From contig DASVES010000352.1 in the NCBI GenBank assembly GCA_036380435.1, forward strand, positions 1 through 14,611: a DNA stretch of 14,611 bases. The letters run 5' to 3'. The notes under the pieces are model-generated. The model was not told the DNA's origin, did no database searches, and worked only from the letters and a program-made list of their open reading frames with translations. The translations under genes were made by a program, and so were the position numbers. The DNA comes from DASQDT01 sp036380435 (lineage in GTDB: Bacteria; Acidobacteriota; Blastocatellia; Pyrinomonadales; Pyrinomonadaceae). This document shows positions 7,426 through 13,607 of the stretch, one piece after another. The stretch's first letter is position 1, and every line of letters begins with the position of its first letter.

Positions 7426-8346
7426 ATGGCACTCTTTGAAGGCAAGACTCCCGCCGAGCGCAACAAGACCATCGCCGCGCTGGCCTTCGGTCTCATCGCC
7501 CTCATCCTGCTCGGCCGCATGTTCTTCGGCTCATCAGGCTCGGGCACGACGACGACCACGAACGCCAACCGCCGGCAAGCCGCGCGAAACGCCAGCACCG
7601 CACCGGGCGCCGCGCAGCAGGACGACAGGATCGACACGGCGCCACGGCCCGTCGTCTACGAGCGCGTCGTCTACGACGGCGGCGATGCCGGGCGCAACAT
7701 CTTCGCCTTCTTCGCCCGCCCGCAGTCTACTTCCGTCGCCCTGCCGGCCATCAGCCCGACGCCCCCGCCTACGCCGACACCGCCGCCCCCGCTTCTCCTC
7801 GCCTCGCTCGCGCCGCCGAACGTCTACGCGCAGACCGGCGAGTTCGCCCTCAAGCTCTCCGGCGACAAGTTCACGGCCGCCGTGCGCGTCTACGTCGATA
7901 ACCAGGAAGTGCCGACGCGCTACGACGGCGCGCAGCAACTCACCGCCACCGTCCCGTCCTCCCTCATCACCGCGCCGGGCAATCGCCAGATTACCGTCCG
8001 CACGCCCGACGGCGTGCTCTACTCCAATCAGGCGTCGCTCAACGTGATGCAGCCGCCCGTGCCGACCTACACCTACATCGGCTTCATCAGCCGCCCGCGC
8101 ACCAGCGAGACGGCCGTCCTCAAGGATCAAAAGAACGACCTGCTCAGCGTCCAGAAGAACGATGTCGTCGGCGGGCGCTTCCAGGTCATGGGCATCACGG
8201 CGCGCTCCGTCGAACTCCAGGACAAAGACCTCAAGATCAAGCACACGCTGCCCTACATCGCGGGCGTGCCCGGCGGCCCCATCCCGCGCGGCGCCGTCCC
8301 GCCGCCGCCGCCCCCCTCCGACGATGGCGGCGACGAAGAGCCATAA
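7426..8346 (+). CDS. IPT/TIG-domain protein with PilP/GspC-like architecture
   Basis: Probable fourth member of the alignment complex, standing where pilP is found in other bacteria. The 306-residue protein has a short cytoplasmic tail and one membrane helix (about 15-34), then a Thr/Ala-rich linker. A GRNIFAFF motif (89-96) recalls the RNPF-type segment of GspC/PilP. A proline-rich stretch (about 108-122) is followed by an IPT/TIG-like immunoglobulin fold (about 128-207, PPNVYAQTGEFALKLSGDKF). The C-terminal beta-rich domain (about 213-276, YTYIGFISRPRTSETAVLKD, VVGGRFQVMGITARSVELQD) resembles the HR domain of GspC/PilP. A Pro/Asp tail ends it. The ATG has AGGA six bases upstream and lies 26 bases after pilO. 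The fold assignment rests on motif resemblance, so pilP orthology is not claimed. Confidence 0.7.
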   Translation: MALFEGKTPAERNKTIAALAFGLIALILLGRMFFGSSGSGTTTTTNANRRQAARNASTAPGAAQQDDRIDTAPRPVVYERVVYDGGDAGRNIFAFFARPQSTSVALPAISPTPPPTPTPPPPLLLASLAPPNVYAQTGEFALKLSGDKFTAAVRVYVDNQEVPTRYDGAQQLTATVPSSLITAPGNRQITVRTPDGVLYSNQASLNVMQPPVPTYTYIGFISRPRTSETAVLKDQKNDLLSVQKNDVVGGRFQVMGITARSVELQDKDLKIKHTLPYIAGVPGGPIPRGAVPPPPPPSDDGGDEEP

Positions 8347-8349
8347 GCC

Positions 8350-9045
8350 GTGAACCTCCGAACACCAACACTGACCACCCGCCCCACGCACGGCGCGCGC
8401 GTCGTCGTGAACGCCGGCGTCGCCGCGGCCTCGGCGCCCGGCCAGTGCGGCTACGCCCTCGTGGCCCTGCTCGCGCTGATGACGATCATCATGCTCGCGG
8501 CGACGGCCGCCGCGCCGAACATCATCCAGCAGAGTCAGCGCGAGGCGGAGCGCGAGTCAATCATCCGCGGCGAGGAGGTCGCCGACGCCATCGAGAGCTT
8601 CGTGCGCCTGACGAACCGCCCGCCCCGCTCCATGGAAGAACTGCTCGAAGGCGCCAACCCGCAGGGGCGCACCAAGAAAGTCCGCGTGCTCCGCAGCTAC
8701 GCCGCGCGCGACCCGCTCGCGCGCGCCAGCGATGGTGAGTGGCGTCTCGTTCAGCCGCGCGGCAAGGAGATCGTCGAGTTCCAGCAGGCGCTCATGCTCT
8801 ATATGGAGGGGCGTCCGTTGCCACCGTCGCCCGAGGCATGGAAGAATCAAGCGCGCGTCCAACTCACGGGCGTCACCGACCTCGGCCGGGGCAGCGGCGG
8901 CGGCGACTCGGGCGGCGAGGACACTTCCGCCAACGCCAACGTTCCCTTCATCGGCGTCGCCAGCCGCAGCCGGCGCGAATCCGTCGTCACCTACTTCGGC
9001 ATCGAGCGTCACGACGAGTGGGTCTTCACACCCATCTACCGTTAG
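8350..9045 (+). CDS. Type II secretion/type IV pilus pseudopilin-like protein lacking Glu5
   Basis: Predicted minor pseudopilin of the pilus or secretion machine. A leader ends in GQCG (31-34) and is followed by an uninterrupted hydrophobic helix, YALVALLALMTIIMLAATAA, resembling a prepilin N-terminus. Position 5 after the likely cleavage is Ala rather than the usual Glu. Downstream come a helix (SQREAERESIIRGEEVADAI), the GspG-like phrase NRPPRSMEELLEG (89-101), a basic-DP segment (RSYAARDPL), and a C-terminal block FIGVASRSRRESVVTYFGIE ending DEWVF. The last block is characteristic of secretion-system pseudopilin-like proteins of Acidobacteriota. The gene starts 3 bases after the previous stop. 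GTG at 8350 gives 231 residues; an in-frame GTG at 8407 would give a shorter, more usual leader and may be the true start. Confidence 0.72.
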   Translation: MNLRTPTLTTRPTHGARVVVNAGVAAASAPGQCGYALVALLALMTIIMLAATAAAPNIIQQSQREAERESIIRGEEVADAIESFVRLTNRPPRSMEELLEGANPQGRTKKVRVLRSYAARDPLARASDGEWRLVQPRGKEIVEFQQALMLYMEGRPLPPSPEAWKNQARVQLTGVTDLGRGSGGGDSGGEDTSANANVPFIGVASRSRRESVVTYFGIERHDEWVFTPIYR

Positions 9046-9173
9046 CCTTCACCCCGAAAAAATTCACTCACTTCGCGCACGCGCACTCCGACTGAAGCGC
9101 GTGAGACCGGCATGAGACGCGACTCTCCGCGAGCGCGTCGCACGCGTCGCGCGAAAAATTTTCACATAAGTTA

Positions 9174-9202
9174 TTGACAAGTGTTTGTAATATGTTTATA
9201 TA
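9174..9202 (+). promoter_or_regulatory. Near-consensus sigma-70 promoter of the small basic protein gene
   Basis: TTGACA (9174-9179) is a perfect -35 and TATATA (9197-9202) a five-of-six -10, spaced exactly 17 bases in an AT-rich stretch. The predicted start is about 9209, inside the CAACATGTTG palindrome, giving a leader of about 90 bases. This is the best promoter in the window and suggests strong, separate expression. Confidence 0.8.
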
Positions 9203-9204
9203 TC

Positions 9205-9214
9205 CAACATGTTG
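9205..9214. promoter_or_regulatory. Palindrome at the predicted transcription start, possible operator
   Basis: CAACATGTTG is a perfect 10-base palindrome placed 3 to 12 bases past the -10 element, where a repressor would block initiation. A ten-base palindrome can occur by chance; position is the only support. Confidence 0.3.
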
Positions 9215-9300
9215 TGCGCCAAACACTCTGGGCCACAAGGTGAAAGTTGACACAGTATCTTGTGGTCAAGACCTAAACTGAAAAGGAGCAGCTACAACTT

Positions 9301-9405
9301 ATGGCAACTAAGAAGGCAGCTAAGAAGAGCGGAGCGAAGGGCGGAGCAAAGAAGGCTGGCGCCAAAAAGGGCGCAGCGAAGAAGTCCGGCTCGAAGAAGC
9401 GCTAA
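9301..9405 (+). CDS. 34-residue Lys/Ala/Gly-rich basic protein, histone H1 tail-like
   Basis: The product begins MATKKAAKKSGAKGGAKK and continues with AGAKKGAAKKSGSKKR. It has no acidic, aromatic or large hydrophobic residues. Thirteen lysines occur mainly as KK pairs spaced by Ala/Gly/Ser, as in the C-terminal tails of histone H1-like nucleoid proteins, so nucleic-acid binding is a reasonable inference. Reality of the gene is supported by AAAAGGAG at 9281-9288 (12 bases before the ATG, rather far), a near-consensus promoter upstream, terminator-like hairpins downstream, and lower GC than the neighbours. No globular domain is present. The sequence just past the stop repeats the last codons and the stop itself. 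The composition is so biased that homology cannot be judged by eye. Confidence 0.75.
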   Translation: MATKKAAKKSGAKGGAKKAGAKKGAAKKSGSKKR

Positions 9406-9462
9406 CAACCCGGTTCGAACAAGCGGTAACTTTAACCTTCAACTGCGCACACAAAACTCTGC

Positions 9463-9480
9463 GCCCCTCCGGGGGCTTTA
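9463..9480 (+). terminator. Short GC hairpin after the small basic gene
   Basis: GCCCC (9463-9467) and GGGGC (9472-9476) enclose a TCCG loop and are followed by TTTA. Alone it is a weak terminator. Nearly the same hairpin core recurs at 12186-12198. Confidence 0.4.
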
Positions 9481-9485
9481 CAAAA

Positions 9486-9528
9486 GGACGGCGATTGCAT
9501 CAGATGCACGCCGTCCTCATTCTTTTAG
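9486..9528 (+). terminator. Rho-independent terminator of the small basic gene
   Basis: GGACGGCG (9486-9493) pairs perfectly with CGCCGTCC (9509-9516). Inside, TGCATC and GATGCA can pair as well, giving a long stem with a minimal loop. TCATTCTTTTA follows. Position and stability suggest it ends the transcript of the basic protein gene. Confidence 0.7.
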
Positions 9529-9530
9529 AA

Positions 9531-9612
9531 GAGGTCAGAGGTCAGAGGTTAGATAAAAACTAATCCGTCTTTAACTGACCTCTAACCTCTGACCTCTGTC
9601 CTCTGTTTTTTT
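9531..9612 (+). repeat. Inverted heptamer arrays (GAGGTCA) forming a long terminator-like hairpin at the trmL start
   Basis: The left array is GAGGTCA, GAGGTCA, GAGGTTA (9531-9551). The right array is TGACCTC, TAACCTC, TGACCTC, TGTCCTC (9576-9603). Bases 9531-9553 pair with 9581-9603 at 22 of 23 positions around a 27-base loop, and seven T residues (9606-9612) follow directly. It looks like an intrinsic terminator built from period-7 repeats. The T-run touches the ATG of trmL, leaving no room for a ribosome site. Confidence 0.8.
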
Positions 9613-10083
9613 ATGCTCCACGTCGCGCTCGTCGAGCCGGAGATACCGCCGAACACCGGCAACGTCGCGCGCTTGTGCGCCGCGACGCGGACGCCCCTGC
9701 ACATCGTCGGCGTCGCGGGCTTCCGCCTCGACGACCGCGCCGTGCGCCGCGCCGGCCTCGACTACTGGCCCGAGGTCGATCTCCGCCGCCACCGCGACCT
9801 GAGCGCGCTCTACGCCGCCCTGCCCTCCGCGCGCTTCCTCTATCTCACGACCAAGGCCGAGAAGCCCTACTACGAGTGGGAGTTCGCCGACGGCGATTGC
9901 CTCGTTTTTGGCCGGGAAACTAAGGGTTTGCCCGAGGATTTGCTGCGCGCGAACTGGGGGCGTTGCCTGACGATTCCGATGCCGAATGCGCGCGTGCGCA
10001 GCCTCAACCTCGCCACCTCGGTCGCCGTCGTCCTCTACGAGGCGCTCAGGCAGACGGGGGCGCTCGAAAGCCGCGGCGGGTGA
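9613..10083 (+). CDS. trmL: tRNA (cytidine/uridine-2'-O)-methyltransferase TrmL
   Basis: SPOUT-class methyltransferase expected to 2'-O-methylate the wobble base (position 34) of certain tRNA-Leu species with S-adenosylmethionine. The 156-residue length matches E. coli TrmL (157). Family motifs are all present: LVEPEIPPNTGNVARLCAAT (6-25), RRAGLDYW, the knot-forming FGRETKGLP, and IPMPNARVRSLNLATSVAVV followed by LYEAL. The protein family starts right at this point (usually MLxxxLxEPEIPPNTGN), so ATG at 9613 is almost certainly correct. Oddly, no Shine-Dalgarno is visible: a T-tract after a long hairpin is directly upstream. Translation may be leaderless, or depend on the structure. bipA follows after 118 bases with its own promoter. 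Confidence 0.94.
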   Translation: MLHVALVEPEIPPNTGNVARLCAATRTPLHIVGVAGFRLDDRAVRRAGLDYWPEVDLRRHRDLSALYAALPSARFLYLTTKAEKPYYEWEFADGDCLVFGRETKGLPEDLLRANWGRCLTIPMPNARVRSLNLATSVAVVLYEALRQTGALESRGG

Positions 10084-10108
10084 CAGGCGATGTGCGACAG
10101 GTTAGAAT
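10080..10108 (+). promoter_or_regulatory. Candidate sigma-70 promoter of bipA
   Basis: GTGACA (10080-10085) and TAGAAT (10103-10108) each match five of six consensus bases and are spaced exactly 17. The -35 overlaps the trmL stop codon. The predicted leader to the bipA ATG is about 85 bases and contains a hairpin. Confidence 0.6.
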
Positions 10109-10156
10109 CCTTCCTTAAGTCGTCATCATCAAACATCTACTTCCGTTTTTTCCGGC

Positions 10157-10188
10157 GTGTGAGGGATGAGAGTCTTATCCTGTCACAC
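10157..10188 (+). promoter_or_regulatory. Hairpin in the bipA leader
   Basis: GTGTGA (10157-10162) pairs with TCACAC (10183-10188), and GGAT (10164-10167) with ATCC (10177-10180), around a nine-base loop. It ends six bases before the GAGG ribosome site. BipA is linked to cold and stress growth in other bacteria, so a leader structure acting on translation is plausible, but nothing more is shown. Confidence 0.4.
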
Positions 10189-10201
10189 GTCATGAGGTTT
10201 T

Positions 10202-12010
<1,809 letters not shown>

Positions 12011-12057
12011 GCCTCTGAGGAAGGTAAAAGTCAGAGGGCCGTATCGCAGGCGACAGC

Positions 12058-12270
12058 GAGCCGCGGAGCGGCGGCAGAATGTAGCCCACGGCGCGAGCCG
12101 TGGGGACACGTCCGATTAAGAAATCGAAGCCCCGGAGGGGCGAAAGAATCGCGGCCGATGCGAAGCGCAAGCTCACAATTCTTTCGCCCCTCCGGGGCTT
12201 TTTGCTTTTTCTTCTTGCTGCTACCACGGGCTAACGCCCGTGGCTACATTCTGCCGCCGCTCCGCGGCTC
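12058..12270. repeat. Nested inverted-repeat element with perfect 29-base terminal arms (REPIN/MITE-like)
   Basis: Bases 12058-12086 and the complement of 12242-12270 are identical over 29 positions (starts GAGCCGCGGAGCGG, ends AGAATGTAGCC). Inside the left arm end is hairpin CCCACGGC-GCGA-GCCGTGGG (12085-12104). Before the right arm is CCACGGGC-TAAC-GCCCGTGG (12224-12243). At the centre is a long perfect stem (12127-12149 with 12178-12200). The element has no coding capacity. Its shape fits a REP-doublet (REPIN) or small non-autonomous element. No target-site duplication is evident. Copies elsewhere cannot be checked here. Confidence 0.8.
12127..12210 (+). terminator. Long-stem terminator downstream of bipA, within the nested repeat
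   Basis: AAGCCCCGGAGGGGC and following bases (12127-12149) pair perfectly over 23 positions with 12178-12200. The right arm continues into TTTTTGCTTTTT. Each arm also holds its own small hairpin (GCCCC/GGGGC type), so the DNA could extrude a cruciform. Position between convergent genes fits termination of bipA and possibly of the receivers. Confidence 0.7.
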
Positions 12271-12284
12271 CTTGGCGCCGGTGA

Positions 12285-12659
12285 TTAGCGCGACTGCATG
12301 AGCTGGTCGATGGTCTGGACGAGGGCGACGAAGTCGGAGGTCTTGCTGACGTAGAGTTGGACGCCGGAGCCGAGCGCCTTGCGGCGGTCGTAGCCGGAGC
12401 TGTCGAGCGAGAAGAGGAGGACGGGGATCGCGGAGTCGAGGGCGCGCAACTGCTGGCAGAGTTCGATGCTGTCGGCGTCGATGTAGGAGTCGTTGAGGAT
12501 GTAGAGATCGAAGCCGCCCTCTCGCGCGAGGCTCATACACTGGGCGGCCGTTTGCACTGTCTCCACCTCGTAGCCCTTGTTCTCCAGCAGGCGCGCGATC
12601 AGCTCGCCCACGTCCTTGTTCGATTCGGCGCAGAGGATGCGCCTCTTTGTTGACGACAT
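12285..12659 (-). CDS. Stand-alone receiver-domain protein with degenerate phosphorylation site
   Basis: A 124-residue CheY-like receiver with no output domain. It aligns without gaps to the next upstream gene. The fold pattern is clear: ILCAES strand (8-13), helix KDVGELIARLLENKGY, FDLYILND (50-57), LCQQLR, IPVLLFS (78-84), LYVSK (102-106). The acidic pair is reduced to Glu12. The residue in the phospho-acceptor position is Asn56, followed by Asp57, whereas the paralogue has Asp56. Ser84 and Lys106 are kept, and the usual Pro after Lys is Thr. It may therefore act without phosphorylation, or use Asp57. ATG at 12659 is preferred over GTG at 12668 because GGAG sits a suitable distance upstream only of the ATG. 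It lies 99 bases downstream of the paralogue on the same strand. Confidence 0.85.
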   Translation of the reverse strand: MSSTKRRILCAESNKDVGELIARLLENKGYEVETVQTAAQCMSLAREGGFDLYILNDSYIDADSIELCQQLRALDSAIPVLLFSLDSSGYDRRKALGSGVQLYVSKTSDFVALVQTIDQLMQSR

Positions 12660-12758
12660 GCGGCCCACTCCGGCAGAGAGTTGCAGAGCGAGAAGACACC
12701 TTGGGGGGTGAATTTAATTGTCGGGGGAATGCAAATTTAGACCGATGACGGATGCGCG

Positions 12759-13172
12759 TCAAGGAGATTCTGCGTCGCCCGCCGCGGCGCGGCCGGCGGC
12801 GCGCGGGAGCAGGATGGAGTTGACGGTCTCGACGATTTCAAAGATGTCGTCGGGCTTTGTGAGGTAGGCCGAGGCGCCGGCGGCGAGGCCCTGCTGGCGG
12901 TCGCGCTCGAGCGCCGCGGTCGAGAAGAAGAGGATGGGCGTCTCGGGCGTGAGCACGCGCAGTTGCTTGCAGAGTTCGACGGCGGTGCCGTCGATGTAGT
13001 CGTCGTCGAGCATGTAGAGGTCGAATCGTTGCGTCCGGGCCAGCTCCAGACAGTCGTGGACGGAGGAGGCGGAGACGACCTCATAGCCGCTGTGGCCGAG
13101 CATCACGGAGAGGAGCGTGCAGATGTCCTCGCTAGGCTCGGCGCAGAGTACACGCCTTTGGTCGGGAGGCAT
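12759..13172 (-). CDS. Stand-alone response-regulator receiver-domain protein
   Basis: A 137-residue CheY-like receiver, paralogous to the adjacent downstream gene. It has RRVLCAEPSED (6-16), with Glu12 in place of the usual acidic pair, phospho-acceptor Asp56 in FDLYMLDDDYID, Ser84 in PILFFS, and Lys106-Pro in AYLTKPDD. A short Ala/Arg-rich tail follows. No DNA-binding or enzymatic output domain is present, so signalling would be through protein contact. No histidine kinase is nearby. ATG at 13172 is chosen because GGAG lies eight bases upstream; a longer upstream reading frame lacks receiver homology and crosses the leader hairpins. The start of each protein shares the phrase RR(I/V)LCAE, supporting gene duplication. 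Confidence 0.88.
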   Translation of the reverse strand: MPPDQRRVLCAEPSEDICTLLSVMLGHSGYEVVSASSVHDCLELARTQRFDLYMLDDDYIDGTAVELCKQLRVLTPETPILFFSTAALERDRQQGLAAGASAYLTKPDDIFEIVETVNSILLPRAAGRAAAGDAESP

Positions 13173-13202
13173 GGGGGGTACTCCTTCAACGCTGAGAAGG
13201 GG

Positions 13203-13231
13203 AACTCTTTTTGAGAGTTGTTGAAAAGAGT
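13203..13231 (-). promoter_or_regulatory. Mutually exclusive small hairpins in the leader of the receiver gene
   Basis: Two foldings share the same bases. AACTCT (13203-13208) can pair with AGAGTT (13214-13219), or ACTCTTTT (13204-13211) with AAAAGAGT (13224-13231). Both arm pairs are perfect. The region is 32-60 bases before the ATG at 13172. This resembles an attenuator-like switch in layout only. Confidence 0.35.
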
Positions 13232-13281
13232 GTCCGCGCGATGGTCGGTTTGAAGTGTTTCGCTCTGGCTTCGCGCGGACA
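13231..13281 (-). terminator. Inverted repeat, likely terminator of the small acidic gene
   Basis: TGTCCGCGCGA (13231-13241) and TCGCGCGGACA (13271-13281) are perfectly complementary over 11 bases with a 29-base loop. On the minus strand the second arm runs into CTCTTTTC. It lies 76 bases after the stop of the small hypothetical gene and 58 bases before the receiver start. Confidence 0.45.
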
Positions 13282-13357
13282 GGGCAACCTGAACAGTGAG
13301 AATTTAGCCTCAAAGCCGGCGACGGGTCAACACTTTTCGCGCCGCCCCCCGCACTAC

Positions 13358-13558
13358 TCAGAGTTTGGCCCCGGTTTCGCCGTCTTGACTCTCTCGCTCC
13401 TCTTCCGCGCGGGGGTCGTAGGTCTCGTAATTCGTGCCGTCGTCGTAGTAGTAGCCGAGCGGCGCGCGCTCCGGGGCGGGGCGGGGCGCGGCGGCGGCGT
13501 CGTTGCCGGCGGGGCGCTCGGGCGCGCCCTCTTCTGGTGTATCATCTCGAACGCTCAT
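13358..13558 (-). CDS. Small acidic hypothetical protein with GYYYDDGTNYETYDP motif
   Basis: A 66-residue protein of unknown function. The N-terminal half is a Pro/Ala/Glu-rich, probably disordered region (starts MSVRDDTPEEGAPERP). The second half has LGYYYDDGTNYETYDP and a charged tail (RAEEERESQDGETGAKL). The tyrosine-aspartate motif is far from random for a GC-rich frame and argues that this strand is coding. ATG at 13558 has GGAGG 11 bases upstream. A longer in-frame extension to 13642 would overlap the start of the divergent peptidase gene and is not favoured. It is divergent from the peptidase with only 49 bases between starts. No family is recognised with certainty. Confidence 0.6.
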   Translation of the reverse strand: MSVRDDTPEEGAPERPAGNDAAAAPRPAPERAPLGYYYDDGTNYETYDPRAEEERESQDGETGAKL

Positions 13559-13607
13559 CCGACAAAAATCCTCCGCGGCCGACAGCTTAACAAGGACTGC
13601 GACGAAC

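Larger units (their letters stand above)
9046..9300. other. 255-base spacer carrying the promoter of the small basic protein
   Basis: The left half is GC-rich with no clear terminator for the pil cluster. From about 9155 the sequence becomes AT-rich, unlike the rest of the window, and holds the promoter described separately. A perfect palindrome CAACATGTTG (9205-9214) lies at the predicted transcription start. A short inverted repeat, CCACAAG (9233-9239) with CTTGTGG (9259-9265), lies in the leader. A second TTGACA (9247-9252) has no -10 at a usable distance. Confidence 0.6.

Noticed and set aside
7534..8391. 285-residue minus-strand open frame opposite the IPT/PilP-like gene
   Set aside because: The plus strand fits a tight operon with a membrane helix and ordered domains. 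The minus product is Arg/Gly/Val-rich without motifs.
9247..9279. Second TTGACA with TAAACT as an additional promoter
   Set aside because: Spacing is 21 bases, too long for a sigma-70 promoter.
9260..9556. 98-residue plus-strand frame overlapping the small basic gene
   Set aside because: It is in a different frame, reads through the terminator hairpins, and has no start signal as good as the ATG at 9301.
12660..12668. GTG at 12668 as start of the downstream receiver
   Set aside because: The GGAG ribosome site would overlap this codon. The ATG at 12659 has proper spacing and gives an N-terminus matching the paralogue.
13173..13313. Longer 184-residue version of the upstream receiver
   Set aside because: The extension has no receiver homology, runs through leader hairpins, and the ATG at 13172 has a well-placed GGAG.
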